From NCBI GenBank assembly GCA_030522415.1, contig CM060113.1, forward strand, positions 3,705,467 to 3,769,466: a stretch of DNA of 64,000 bases. Direction: 5' to 3'. The stretch's first letter is position 1. Each line of letters starts with the position of its first letter. The position numbers and the translations under genes are program-made. The notes under the pieces are model-generated. The model made no database searches. It had not been told where the DNA came from and saw nothing but the letters and a program-made list of their open reading frames with translations. This DNA is from Channallabes apus (Eukaryota; Chordata; Actinopteri; Siluriformes; Clariidae). Positions 1-12,029 of this stretch are shown one piece after another.

Positions 1-1184
1 GCATAGAGCCGCTAATGGCGTGAAATATTTACCGTATTCACGTGATGCAGCAGTGCATTGGTGTAAAACATGCTACGAGTTCGCATTCGTAATATTTTTA
101 AGATATTTAAATGCTTGATAATAAATGCACAGGCTTGTATATAAAAAATAAACTTATTTTATGTGTTGGCTGACAGTTAAAGTCAAGTCAAGAACTGTAG
201 CTAGCTAGAGTAGATTATAAAAAAAAATCGACTTGCTAATGATGTAGAGAACGAGTCTACAATATGAACAAGTTTCACGGCAACTATTTAGACATAAACA
301 GAGCTAAAGGAAATGTTCTGTTTATTAATATTAAGTCCAGTATATCATTTTGGCATCAGTATTACTTGTACTTGTGCTACTGATGCACCGGTTGTACATA
401 ACACGTTTAATAAGACAACATGGCGTTTTTGTACAGAATACAGAATAAAATGTACTATATAAATCAAATCACACACACTTACACACACATTACAGACACC
501 GAGTATGTCTCAGATGATCAGCTACATTTGCTTTAAAAGGGAAATTGTGTCATTACTACATTTTCAGTACAGTATTGGTTTTTTTTATTGCATTTTTCCC
601 ACCATCATAAGATAAAAAAAAATACGCAGAAATGCACTTTTAAGATGATGGCTTCAGAGGAACGAGTCCATCAGGGCGTCTCTGCAGAAAAAAAAAAAAA
701 AAAAAAAAAAACAGAACATAGACGACATATTTTTAAAGACTGCATATATAAAAATGAGATTGGTTCCCAGTGGGCGTGGCTTGAGACTCATGAAGGCAAA
801 TGGAAAATGTTTTAAATCCATATAATCGAATGGGAACAGTTTTGAGTTTGTATGCTTTTGAGTTTGAAGCCCAAAAATACAGTAGAGGTGTGGGCGTGTC
901 TTTGAGACAGTATATAGAAAAAAAGATTAGCCGTAAGGGATTTTCTTTAGGTCTAAAATCTTATAATTTTGAAATGTGTGTTGAGTCCATTCAGAAATGA
1001 AACCAGCTGCAAGTGGTTGTGCTTTGATGTCCATAAATAGTTAAATGATAAATGACTCAGATCATCAAACTAATTCTAATATTAAATTAGATAATCAGAG
1101 TAAACTGCTAAACCTAATAACTAATAATAATAATAATAACTAGTAATAATAACCACCAACTAGTAATAATAATAAAAAGTCTGT
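1..1184. other. No gene seen; AT-rich DNA with a poly-A run
   Basis: AT-rich sequence without a convincing exon. It holds an uninterrupted run of 24 A at 688-711 and a TAA-rich stretch around 1115-1175. The open frames here run through the A tract or are short and of chance composition. Confidence 0.7.
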
Positions 1185-1560
1185 GGAGGAATTTTGGCCC
1201 ACTCATATTTGCAGTTTAATTTTTTTATTCAGTCATATTGGTGGGTTTTTAAAGCATGAATGGCCTGTTTAAGGTCATGCAACAGAATGTAAGTCTAGCT
1301 TTGACTAGTCCAATCTGTTTGGTATTTTTGGAGGTGGACTTGTTGGTGTGTTTCGGATCATTGTTCTACTGCATAACCCAAGTGTGCTTGAGCTTGAGGT
1401 CACAAACTGATGGCCGGACATTCACCTTCAGGATTTTCTAGTAGCGCGCAGAATTCAAGGTTCCACCAATTATGGCAAGCCATCCAGGTCCTAAAACTGG
1501 AAATCAGTCCCAGACCAGCACACTACTACCACCTTAATGTTTGATTATTGATATGATGTT
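1185..1560 (-). mobile_element. Tc1-like transposase relic (C-terminal part)
   Basis: Read on the minus strand, the region gives decayed Tc1/mariner transposase. From its N-terminal side one sees a GGS..VLVWD stretch, then RPSV.DLKLKHTWV, then NNDPKHTNKST, which matches the DNDPKHTSKST region that holds the second catalytic Asp of the DDE triad, and finally a KYEWAKIPP-like C-terminus. Stop codons interrupt it, for example just before NNDPKHT, and the segment where the SPDLNPIE motif should lie is shortened. No inverted repeats are evident. This is a dead fragment. Family assignment comes from motif recognition. Confidence 0.8.
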
Positions 1561-1868
1561 CTGTTTATAATGATGCTCCATTAGTTTTATTCCAGATCTC
1601 TTGATTCAGCAGGTCTGGAAGTAATCAGGCAAGTGAGTGTAGCAAGTGAAACTTAGCTCAGCTTTCCAAAAAAAAATTGTGGTTAATCAGAGTTCATTGA
1701 TGATTTAGCGGGGGGCAGTGGGGGGGGGGGGTTACTTTTACAAATGGAGCCATTTGTAAAAGTAACCTTTGTGCAGTATTAAAATTAGTTTGATGATCTG
1801 AATTTACGTGTGACAAATATGCAAAAAAAAAAAAAAAAAAAAATGGACAAAGACTTTTTCACGACACT

Positions 1869-1942
<74 letters not shown>

Positions 1943-3345
1943 GAGAGAGAGCATGATGGGCATTATTTAGAAAATCGAGACCATACAGATCTTCAACACA
2001 CACCTTCCAGGTAACAGTCTACATTTACAGTAGAATCTCCTCCACTCAGAACTCATTAACTTGTAAATGAAAGGCATTAGCGATCACATAACAAGTGACC
2101 CTTATGAATAAAGTGTGACATGAATAAAATCATAAAAGAAGAAAAGAAAGGAACACTCCTTTAGTCAAGTAGGTTCAAGTAATACTTTTATCATTTTTAT
2201 ATACTTATTATTATTATTTCCATTATGTCAGTGGAACAAAGAAGCTAAACAGACCACCCACCCACTCCTCCTCTCCATGTCACCTGACTGACATCGCTCC
2301 TCACGCCCCTTCCCGTCTTTCTCTCTTTATCTCATACATCTCCATTCTACTCTTTCCCTCATTCTCTTCGTCCTCTGGAGAGAAAAGACGTCATGATAAT
2401 GTAATTGATCAGCTGTGATGGTAATTCTTGTCATGTGAGATAACACACGCTCTTCATTATACATCTGCCAAATTCCCCCAACAACGAGAAGGGGAACGAG
2501 AACGAGAAAACAAGAAGAAGAACGGACGGCTCGGCTCTTTTTATTTTGTTTCAACACACACACTCACACACACACACACAAACACACACACACTATGCTC
2601 AGGGGAGAGGAAATGGAGTAGACAGCAATAACACACTGTGTTGACTCAGGAGTTTCTAAATAAAGGTGGAATTCCATACAGGCTTCATCCCAAAACAGCT
2701 GGATTTGGTCATTATATTGGCTCACTGTGTATTTGGGTTAAACGTTCTGTAATGAGTAATGTCTTGGTTAAAAATTGCTCCCTGGACAATTTGGGGACGG
2801 CTTTTCTAGTTTAATATCACGGCACCGTTTTACCGAGCGGGTTTAATACCCGTAATGTTGTTTGCAGTTGAGATTATTTTTAATCCCAAGCTTTATTCCC
2901 CTTGTGAGACTTTATTTGAAGAACTGAAGAGCCTCAGAGAAATCACAAGCCAAGTCTAGAGGCGCGTTTAGTCGCTTGGAGTTTCCATACCGATAAGATG
3001 CGGCTGTCTAGGGTGGAACCCGAGAGCGTCTCCAGGTAGCCAGATTGTAATATGCAAATCATCTCATTACGCTGACAGTCAACGTATTGCGATCTTCCTC
3101 ATTTGGGTTTGCTGTGATGAAAATTGGATTGTTCTGTTTGTTTTAATTGCCTTCAATTCCCCAACTCTGAGTCGTTCTAAAGAGAAGCTGTTTGGACGAA
3201 CATAGGACTGAAGAGGAGAAAAACAGTTTACACATTCATCTGGATACAAGAATATTTTTTTATCTTACAGCACCTGAACTGGTTTATATGGTGTGATACA
3301 CCAGTCAAACCTCATTATCTATCATAAAATCATTGTATATTCAGC
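1561..3345. other. No gene seen; microsatellites
   Basis: Holds a G run near 1722-1731, an A run near 1824-1842, a compound (TA)n/(GA)n tract at 1872-1951 and a CA tract near 2558-2592. The part around 2940-3130 is free of simple repeats and of recognisable transposon sequence and could be conserved noncoding DNA, but the sequence alone does not show that. Confidence 0.6.
1872..1951. repeat. Compound (TA)n(GA)n microsatellite
   Basis: About 17 TA units run directly into about 23 GA units with one GATA interruption. The frames read across it are translation artefacts. Confidence 0.95.
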
Positions 3346-3465
3346 TGTTGTTGAGTTTTTCGACTGCTCCCATCAAAGAGTCGCCATAGCGGACCATCAG
3401 ATCTGCACACAACCTGGCATAATGGTTTTGTATGGAAGTTTTGGCACCGGCTTCCAGTGAGTGAC
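3346..3465 (-). mobile_element. SINE fragment with RTE-like tail
   Basis: The stretch TTTTTCGACTGCTCCC followed by GAGTCGCCATAGCGGA resembles the start of the SINE at 19595 and the 3' end of the LINE at 47225. The following bases (ACCTGGCATAATGGTTTT, then GGCACCGGCTTCC) also track the body of the 19595 SINE. No tRNA-like head is recognisable, so this is a partial and diverged copy on the minus strand. Confidence 0.5.
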
Positions 3466-3837
3466 GTCCCATTCAGAAGTGGGCGAAACTGTGGTGGATA
3501 GAGGTCATGACGTCACATGCAAAAGCTCAATAGTCTTTGAACAGTAAGCTTGACTTGCTAAGAAACATAATCGACAAAGGTTACGGTAATGGGTTCTATA
3601 GACATGACAAACTCTTAAATGAGTCTAAATGGTTTTGTTGGGCGTTTGCACAGAATTTGGTTATAATGATGCAGTAAGTGTTTATGGCGAGTGTTCGAAC
3701 AAGTCAAACACAGCTTCACGTGTCAGAATTTGCAACCATCCTACAACTGTCTCAAAGTGTTTGAGTGTGGACAGAAAGCAAAAGGAATAAAAAGTAGAGA
3801 AAGAAAGAATGAAAATGGCTATAATAATAAATAAAAT

Positions 3838-3960
3838 AATCACTCTTTACAACCGTGGTGAGCAGAAAAGCATCTCAGGATGCACACATGATCTGCAGAA
3901 GGCCACCTCGGATTCCAAGGGCAGGAATCCTTAGTCGACATAATGACTGGAAACTGATAA
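3838..3960 (+). mobile_element. Tc1-like fragment (N-terminal transposase region)
   Basis: The plus strand contains CTTTACAACCGTGGTGAGCA, then GAAAAGCATCTCAGGATGCA and GCAGAAGGCCACCTCGGATT. These resemble the region of a Tc1-like transposase encoding a YNRG.QKSIS...RRPRRVP stretch. It looks like the same family as the relic at 30966, which covers the other part of that gene. The fragment is short and frame-broken. The 139-residue minus-strand open frame over it is a shadow. Confidence 0.5.
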
Positions 3961-4473
3961 ACTGGTAAATATTTTCCATGAACGTTGCCAATCAAAGTCA
4001 AGAGTTTGACAAAATTTGAAGAAGAATTTGAAGAGACCCTTGATGAACAGATGTACATCGCAGGCTGTGCTTTTGCTTTACTGAAACTCACAGTTGTCGC
4101 AGTTTGTTTAACAGAAAATTTGATTTCGGTGAGCAATTCATGAGTGAGAATTACAGCCTCGCATTGAGTGCCGTGACGGAAATTTGAATATTTCCGTTTC
4201 CACTCAAACGGCTTTAATCCTCCGTAAACCCGGTGAGTCGGATGGAAAAGGACTCGCAATTAAGCAACTCATCAGTCGCTCTGGAGCAAGACGGGAGCCG
4301 GTGCGCAAGGCTGGAGCGAGAGCTCGTCATTACACTGTAATTATGATGTGATTATATTTTTATTACCACTAATTCTGCAGATAGCTGGCTATGTGTACGT
4401 CAGATGCTGGATTTCCTGAGTAAGTGTTATTAATTGCGTGGTATAGATATCTGGCAGTGCCAGAGTTTAGCAC
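3961..4473. other. No gene seen
   Basis: Unique-looking sequence with no simple repeat, transposon motif or convincing exon. Confidence 0.6.
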
Positions 4474-4612
4474 GTGAGTGTGTTTGTGTGTGAGTCTGTG
4501 TGTGTGCGTGTGTGTGTGTGTGTGATGTACGGGTGTCCTGGTCTTCGTTCAGTGAAGAGCTTTGAGCTTCTATTTCAAGAGGAAAACACATACCTGGACT
4601 ATGGTGCACTTC

Positions 4613-4652
<40 letters not shown>

Positions 4653-4909
4653 AACAATGATGTCTCTGTTAGTTAGATGGGACATTCTCAGCAGAGGGCA
4701 AGGGGACAGACGAGATAAGCTGGTTTTAGAGATAACTCTCCCGTCTCTCTCCATTCCACCCTTTCATTCAGGTTCTATCCATCTCTCTTATCTCCTTCGT
4801 ACCACTCAGCATATGGCAGTCCCAGACTCAAAGAAAGAGAGATGGCGGTTTAGTTTACACGCCAACCTCGGAAACTGTACTCCTCTTTGTGTAGATCCAT
4901 CCCCTCTTT

Positions 4910-4964
<55 letters not shown>

Positions 4965-4975
4965 TTTCTTTACTG
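4474..4975. repeat. Cluster of TG and CT microsatellites
   Basis: An imperfect TG tract (about 4474-4524), a (GT)n tract of about 18 units (4615-4650) and a CT tract with a few T insertions (about 4914-4971). The 180-residue plus-strand open frame across these is translated microsatellite. Confidence 0.9.
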
Positions 4976-7565
4976 TGTTGCTGAATATCACACTATCAAG
5001 TAAAAGTCACAATTGACACTGTTAAGAAAAGTCCTACTACTTAAGGTATTACGCATTTTTTGGAAAATAATCAACTACAGTGCGACGTGACGATGGAACC
5101 TACACGGAATCCTCATTCAAAAATCAGACGTCCTCTTAATAAATTCAATTTCACAGAACGTCCCGTCCTCTTTTTTATATACAGTCACTGAGACACACCC
5201 GCGTTTCCATACAAGGCTTCAGCGATACATCTTCGGAGGTCTGTAATCAGCAGACGATGCTTATTGACTCGAGGAAGTCTGAGCCCTCGAGAAAGTCTGA
5301 TTTTCCAAGTGGGAGTTATGAGTCACATTGATTTTTCCCTTCCTCTTCTGTCTCGCAGTATTATGGAGTATTAACGCACATTAAACACTGCATTTGTACT
5401 CTGACCCTGTGTGCACAGCTTACTGCTAGTAATCACTATTTATTATCAGTGCTAGATACGCTTAATTCACGAAGTTCTCAAACGAGTCACTAAGGTGGTT
5501 GAAAATCGATCACTAAATCGTTACTTTCTTCATCACATCAGATCCAAGACTTCCTTTATGATTATCCAACTAAGCTGCCCACAGATTTACACTGTACTAT
5601 ACAACCGTCATGACTTTTCATGGTTTCTATTCCTTTGTAGCGCTTAAAAATAGATTTGACTTTCACTTCTCATGAGACTCAAATTCAAATGTATGTAAAC
5701 AATGATTTAAAAAAAAAAAAAACGTATGCATACAAGCAAAGCATTGCATTAATAGCAATAATTATGAACCGTTTTTCTTCGTTAGATTTTTTTTGTCCGA
5801 TTGCACAAATCAGAATGAATCAAAAAACTGAACAACCATGAGTCATTTAAAGGACTCTATATACTTGTAGAACAGCAACCTATATTAATGTGTCTTAATC
5901 AATCAATATGGACCGCTTGATTAACCTGGAGCTACCTGTATGCTAACATGGCTACACTTCATAACTGAAGCTTATTATTAACTGGGAAAATATAGGCAAA
6001 ACCTAAGCAATTTTGGTTGCTATTTTTATTTAATAATTTCTTTCATTTTTATTAATAAAAAAAATATCAAAACTCAGTGACGTTGTTCTACTTTAGCATG
6101 CTTTAGCTGGAAATGTCCATAAAGACATGACGGGATGGGGCAGCAAGTAGCAGAACTATCAATGCAATATAAATATTATATTGTAAATTGCAATATTATA
6201 TAAAATTGTATTATAAATGTGTGCTTACATTAATTTAAAACATTTCACTTACACTAAAAAGGTGATGTAGCTGCTAGTGATAACTAGAAACAGCTAGTAT
6301 TAGTAAATTAATTCCATTAAAAATAATTACATTAATTAACTTTATTCAATATTGCTAAACTAGGAATTATTATACAGTATGTTAGTATGTATACTAATAT
6401 GTTTTTTGTTTTTTTGCATTTTGTTTGAAGGACGGTAGCAAGAAGAAATGGGAGCCGCTTTCAGTTTCATTTTTAAAGCAGCTGGTGCCAAGAGGAATCA
6501 TTTAATTAAGTGAGGTTTAATATCTACTTATTTCATATTTTACTTAATTTACTTTTCTAAATAGTTTGATTGGTTTTATATATAAAAATATGATTGTAGA
6601 GTTGAAAATTGCTAATATTTTTGGGTGACTGGAACAGATTATCTGCATTTACATTATTTCCTGTAGGAAATAATAATAATAATAATAATTATAATAATAA
6701 TAAAACACTTCATGTAGGCCTATAGCTGATTGTAGGGGGGGGGGGGTATGATGCACGCAGTGACGCTCTCTCACACCATTTTTGAGTCACACTTTAACTC
6801 CCGCCAAAGAAAAGCTCCCTCATGATTCATATCCTGAACGTCTCCTCTGTGTTTACGCGTGAACTTATGCGTGTGTGAGAGGGAGAAAGAGCGAGAATGT
6901 TAGAGAATGCTCGATGCGGGGTTGGAATTCAGATGCTAGCTCTTGACTGCTGTTCTTACTGCGCAATTAATCAATTCATCTTACAAAGAGCTCTATTTCT
7001 AGCCAGGCTGAGGGCCTCTCGGCGGCTACGCGCTACTTCAAGAACATGAAACACGCACCTACACGTGCAGAACTCGGACCAGGATACGAGCTTGGATTGG
7101 TTCAAATGCATAAATAGAATAAATAAATAGAAACAGTATTCGTCATGTGTTGGGACGAATTTATTTTCCACAGACTGTTTCAATTCTGTTAACTAAATAA
7201 AAACTCTCAGATAAACAACTTAAACAATGTGAGTTTAATACAGAACAAAAAAAGGGACCACAAAGACAAAAACTGAAACACGTAATTCAGGAGCCATTTC
7301 GTCTCCCAATAATATTTTTATACAAAATATAATTACAGAAATATTAAATAGAGTTTTAAAGACATGACATGACATGTTCAGGTTCTGTTGCAATAATGTG
7401 CATTTAAACAAACTAATCCGTGTACTTTCTCTGTGTAATCTATTTAAAAATAAAAAATAAATAAAAACTTGTCATCCAAATTTCCTCAAGATCATGAGAA
7501 GAAGGAACGTCTCTCATTGTGATTTTTCTCCTTAATTTTGGATATATTGTTATACTAACCTGTCT
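4976..7565. other. No gene seen; scattered simple repeats
   Basis: Contains the short repeat core GGAAAATAATCAACTACAG at 5062, an A run at about 5709-5721, a TAA tract near 6668-6704 and a G run near 6736-6747. No exon or transposon protein was recognised. Confidence 0.6.
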
Positions 7566-7673
7566 CAACTTCTATACCACTTCATCCTGTAAACAGGGTT
7601 GTGGGGGCCTGGAGCCTATCCCATGAGGCACAAGGCAGGGTACACCATGGACAGGGTTCCAATTCAGCGCAGG

Positions 7674-7723
<50 letters not shown>

Positions 7724-7917
7724 ATTCAGACACTACGGGCAATTTGGGAACGCCAGTTATCCTAACCTGCATGTCTTTGGAGGAAACCGGAGTACCCGGA
7801 GGAAACCCACCAAGCACGGGGAGAACATGCAAACTCCACGCACATGGAGATGGGAATTGAACGCAGACCCCGGAGGTGCATGGCAACAGTGCTAACAACT
7901 TAGTCACCCTGCTGCCT
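7566..7917 (-). mobile_element. Full-length tRNA-derived SINE (Mermaid-like)
   Basis: On the minus strand it starts with a tRNA-like head (GGCAGCAGGGTGACTAAG..., box B TCAATTCCC), continues through the body GGTTTCCTCCGGGTACTCCG, an internal (TG)n tract of about 22 units, and ends in ACCCTGTTTACAGGATGAAG and a GGTATAGAAG tail. It has a single box B, unlike the copies at 9885 and 15344. Resemblance to Mermaid/Merman is from memory. The open frames here are shadows. Confidence 0.85.
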
Positions 7918-8868
7918 GTTATAATACTGACAATTACTTTTTAAAATATATCACTGTGTAATGGATGTCAACCTATTAATAACAATTATTTAATCAAAGC
8001 TTAGTTTGAGCAGCAAAGTATGTGTGAAAATGTTACAGGATTTATAGCTGTCTCTGTGAATGTCGGGTTACGTGGCTCGATCCTCTGCAGGCACGGTGTC
8101 ATCAGAGGCGCACAGGTTTGTGCAGAGCGGGTGAGACCAGCGGTGCTGAGCAGGTGGCACATTGTACTAGGGACATCAAAGTTTGCGCATGAGCGCTCAG
8201 CAGACGGCCTTCTCCTTGGAAAACCAGACTCGGAAGCACTGAAATCTGGGGAGACAGGAGACAAACGTAAGTTTGCATCTAAATTCTTACTCACAGAGCC
8301 GAGGAGGCCTTTTTAAAGGCCATGCGGTTGCTGAGTGGCACAATTGTAGATAAGCCTCCAGCCCAGCTGAGTTCTGTTGGCCCACCCACTTGTTAGGTGC
8401 ACTCCGCGGTTGGCACACTCTAAGCAGTGTGTGTAGTGTGTGTGTGTGTGTACGAGAAGCACCTGCACTGAGGGGCCTGTCATGACACCACCCCCCTCAG
8501 CTTCAAACTCACCCCAGCTGGTGAGCACAAGGCACGGTGTAATGAAAGTGCATTTACGTTTCCATGCTGAACACTGGACCTGTGAACCACAGAGAACAAG
8601 ATCTGCTATATAGAGAGGAACCATCTCGTTTTTCGATTGGTGTCTTTTGCCCTTGCCAACCTTAGAGGAGCGTAGTCCATTAATAAGGGCCTCCCACTCA
8701 ATGGTTGCATAGTTCCTCCCTGAATTTTTGTAAGTTTCCTACCCATGTACAGGATATTCTTTGCCATCGAACTCCTGAGAAAGGACTGGTCAAAACTCAG
8801 TGTCCAAGGCATTGGAGTCGGAGTCCTAGAGGATAGGGGAGCTGGTGAGAAGACCTTCTCCGACATGG
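7918..8868 (-). mobile_element. Ty3/Gypsy LTR retrotransposon relic (RNase H end of pol plus LTR-like tail)
   Basis: The minus strand between about 8860 and 8610 encodes broken pieces of the Ty3/Gypsy RNase H region: VLSQEFDGKEYPV, then GRKLTKIQ, YATIEWEAL, YAPLRLARAKDTN and TRWFLSI, in family order but spread over several frames. About 90 bases on, a Gly-rich EAEGGGV stretch resembles the end of pol. Downstream (about 8450-8000) is a non-coding stretch with a TATA-like TTTAAAAAGG on the minus strand near 8315, which could be part of an LTR. I could not pair two LTRs or find a primer-binding site. The element is truncated and frame-broken. Confidence 0.65.
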
Positions 8869-8922
8869 TATGGAGGTGCCAGGTGACAGTGCTAACCACT
8901 ACGCCACCATGCTGCCAAATCA
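8869..8922 (-). mobile_element. Head fragment of Mermaid-like SINE
   Basis: On the minus strand, GGCAGCATGGTGGCGTAG followed by TGGTTAGCACTGTCACCTGG matches the tRNA-like head of the copy at 9885. Only about 54 bases remain, directly abutting the Gypsy relic. Confidence 0.75.
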
Positions 8923-9356
8923 AAATGAAATCAATTTCAAAATAAATGACATAATTTTTTTTTTTTAATGTCCTTCATTCCCTTGTGCCATTAGCATGAA
9001 TGCTAGATCGCTATAATTTGTATATATTTAGTCTTTCTATGCTTAAATAAAAAAAAAAAACTTCAGGTTTGTTACTCATTTAAAAGCAAAATGTAATAAG
9101 TTAGCGGAGCGAGCGTTAAAATCCATGTTTGTCAAACATTAAACCATTAAAATGGGATCAAATTAAAGTTAAAGTGTTGCTGTGGCTAAAAGCATTAAAT
9201 GGGCTAATTGATTTTCAAATCGCTCAGATACTCAATCCGTGCAAAAAGCCATTTAATTGTGTACAGTATACACACACAGACTAATCCAGAGTTCGCAAAA
9301 AGAAACAGCCTATTAGCTTAGCTTAATTTAACATAGCTTGGATAGGAGCTGACCTG
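8923..9356. other. No gene seen
   Basis: AT-rich DNA with T and A runs near 8955 and 9049. No coding or transposon signal was recognised. Confidence 0.6.
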
Positions 9357-9421
<65 letters not shown>

Positions 9422-9457
9422 CAGTATCTTGTGTGTGTGTGTGTGTGTGTGTGTGTG
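9357..9457. repeat. (ATCT)16 followed by a TG microsatellite
   Basis: Sixteen uninterrupted ATCT units at 9357-9420, a short spacer, then about 14 GT units to 9457. The perfect tetranucleotide array is likely polymorphic. Confidence 0.97.
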
Positions 9458-9593
9458 CTCCTTTAATCCTCCATCTGCAATACCTCTCTGGGAATATTAT
9501 TTTTATTCTTTATACTCCTTTTATTTTACTCCCCGACAAAACATACCATTTAATGTCTTTGTAAATGACAAACCAGAAGAGGTGCATTTCATA

Positions 9594-9720
9594 CATGAGT
9601 GAGTGAGAAAGTGAATGTGAGAGTGAGTAAGGTTAAGTGAGTGACTGAGTGAGTAAAAGAGTGAGTGTGAGTGTGATAGTGAGTAGGTGAATGGGTGAAA
9701 TAGTGAGTGTCAGAGGGAAT
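9594..9720. repeat. Degenerate (GAGT)n tract
   Basis: About 125 bases of imperfect GAGT/GTGA units, consistent with an ageing tetranucleotide array. Confidence 0.85.
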
Positions 9721-9884
9721 GTGTTGCATGAAAACAACATTTTTGACAAGTCAGGGTTTAAAATAACATTTTCTTGACCAGTCTTTCCTTTCCATTAGCT
9801 AGAAATCTGGTACTGTGGAAATTTCACATTATGGACATTAAATATTAAATATGTCTTTAAACAAAAAGAATTATACAATAAATT

Positions 9885-10010
9885 CATTCATTCATTCATC
9901 TTCTATACCGCTTTATCCTGTATTTAGGGTCGCGGGGACCTGGAGCCTATCCCAGGAGACTCTGGGCACGAGGCAGGGTACACCCTGGACAGCGTGCCAA
10001 TCCATCGCAG

Positions 10011-10047
<37 letters not shown>

Positions 10048-10263
10048 TCATACACTATGGCCAATTTGGGAACGGCAATTAGCCTAACCTGCATATCTTT
10101 GGCCTGTGGGAGGAAACCGGAGTACCCGGAGGAAACCCACCAAGCACGGGGAGAACATGCAAACTCCATGCACACAGAGACGGGAATCGAGCCTGGCCGG
10201 GAATCGAACCCGGACCCTGGAGGTGCGAGGCGACAGTGCTAACCACTACACCACCGCGCCGCC
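9885..10263 (-). mobile_element. Full-length Mermaid-like SINE with perfect 13-bp TSD
   Basis: The element is flanked by the identical direct repeat TATACAATAAATT at 9872-9884 and 10264-10276, which fixes both ends. On the minus strand it begins GGCGGCGCGGTGGTGTAG with a tRNA-like box A region, then two box-B-like blocks 17 bp apart (GGTTCGATTCCC and GGCTCGATTCCC), the conserved body, an internal (TG)n, and a tail ending in repeated GAAT units. It carries no protein. The perfect TSD and low divergence suggest a fairly recent insertion. Confidence 0.95.
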
Positions 10264-10371
10264 TATACAATAAATTATACAATTGAAATTTGTATAACTT
10301 GTGAATAAATTATTAGATTTCTTTTTACAAAATTTGAAATTGTTGTCTTCTCTTAATATGATGTCATCCTC

Positions 10372-10410
<39 letters not shown>
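10372..10410. repeat. (AAT)13 microsatellite
   Basis: An uninterrupted AAT array. Confidence 0.95.
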
Positions 10411-10654
10411 GCTCTTTTAAAAACTCTGTGACTGACGGGAAATCTTTTCACTTTTTGTCCACTTTCGGCAGAGTAAAGACAAACTGTTCACTTTTTTCTA
10501 TATTCCATTCACACTTTCGTTTGAGACTCATTGCGTTTCACAGTTTCGCTCCCTCCAGTTTGGAATCACACTTAACATGGCTGATCACCCTCTGCAGTGG
10601 ACTTCACAGGGGACTTAAAGCCGATTGGACTTCCTGCCTAGATCTTCTTTAACA

Positions 10655-10800
10655 AATGATAGCTGTATTAGATTTGGCGCCGGTTTTGATGCAGGCCTTC
10701 CATTTTGTCCAGAATCGGCCCCAGCGCCCGGATTTGGTGCATTGTCCGTCCGGGAAACGAACCCGCAGCCTCCCACGCAGCAGATGAGGATTCTATCACA
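10655..10800 (-). mobile_element. Degenerate tRNA-derived SINE
   Basis: On the minus strand, GCTGCGGGTTCGTTTCCCGG looks like a box B, and downstream the sequence resembles the body of the SINE at 19595 (TTGGCGCCGGTTTTGATGCA compared with its TTGGCACAGGTTTTACGCCG). Ends and TSD cannot be defined. Confidence 0.5.
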
Positions 10801-12029
10801 AATGTGTGTGTGTGTGTGTGTACGTACAGTATATACAGTATATATATGCAGACATTTCTTCACCTGTTAAATCTATAACCTTTACTGCACTGTTTGCTGC
10901 TTTTTTGGAGTTAAATATACAGTAGACCTCAGACATCAGAGTGAAATGGCTAGCTTGTTGCTAACAAAAGACAAACACGGAGGCGTCCATATTTCATTTT
11001 GTATTGTTTTATTCCGTCTCTCTGTAGCTGGAACGCATAGAAGATAAAAAAAATTCTGCTTTCTGACTTTTCACTTTTGAAGGAAAGTTGAACGCAGCAT
11101 GAATATCGGTATATTTTTGACTGAGAAAGTGAGTCTGTGTGTGTGTGGGCGTGTGTGAGTGGGTGTGTGTGTGTGTGAGGGGGTTCGTGAGTGGGGGTGG
11201 GGGAAAATTACCTCGGCTTTTGTGTCGAGAATGAAAAGCTATGTTGTTTTTAAAGCGAGCTAAGTACATAGCACAAAAGAAGCGTTTTTTTTTTATTATT
11301 CAGCAGACGGAGTAATTAGCGTTCGGTGAGTGCATTAGAGTTTGACATGCTTTTTTTTTTTTATCCGCACGTTTCGGATCGCAAAGGTTAAATGACGTTA
11401 ACCGGCGGGTTACTCAGTCACTTAACTGCACTGTCGTTTTTACAAAGGGAGACTCGGCTAATGGAGGCCTTGTCGCAGACAGCTCGATTAGTTCCCACCA
11501 ATGGCAGCTTATTAATTTACATTTCTATCAGAGGCGCACCTGTGTTCCTCCGCTCGCCCCGCGCACGCTTGGCATCTCCGCTGCACGGGATCATTATAGA
11601 CATTAAAATCACATTACACACCCTGCCTTGCCCCTACACACACACACACACACACACACATGCTCACTTACAGAGACACACTTCATTAGTGGGTTTGCCC
11701 ATTACTCTTCTCTGGTCTCTCTCTCTCTATCTCTCTCTCTATCACTCTCTCTCTTTCATGCCCAGACTCATCGTTTGCCAAAAAAAGCCATTAACCAAAA
11801 AAAAAAAAAAAAGTAATTAGAGGAAGAAGGAAGCGAAGAGAGAGAATCAAAGAGCAGCTCTTCAGAGAGACGCGTCTTTTCTGACGTTAAAAAAGATAAA
11901 AACGCAGCCGACTGCCCCTCCTACCATTTTATATTTCACACACACACACACACACACACTTTCTCTTTCTCACTTTTGTCTATCACTAACACTCTCTCTC
12001 CCAATCATTATATCTCTATTCATTATGTT
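10801..12029. other. No gene seen; microsatellites and a complex unique stretch
   Basis: Has TG or CA tracts near 10804, 11130-11178, 11637-11660 and 11939-11959, a CT tract near 11716-11754, and T or A runs near 11286, 11352 and 11799. The segment 11380-11625 is free of simple repeats and is a candidate conserved noncoding stretch. Confidence 0.55.

Noticed and set aside
3840..4259. A 139-residue minus-strand open frame
   Set aside because: It overlaps a plus-strand Tc1-like fragment and has no recognisable domain.
4474..5016. A 180-residue plus-strand open frame
   Set aside because: Mostly Val-Cys and Leu-Ser repeats from TG and CT microsatellites.
9357..9420. A CRISPR-like or satellite array
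   Set aside because: It is a simple ATCT tetranucleotide microsatellite without spacers.
9885..10263. Genuine tRNA genes at SINE heads (also at 15344, 19595, 21503, 27855 and 34537)
   Set aside because: Box A and B sequences are present, but the cloverleaf is not kept and each is joined to a SINE body with a TSD.
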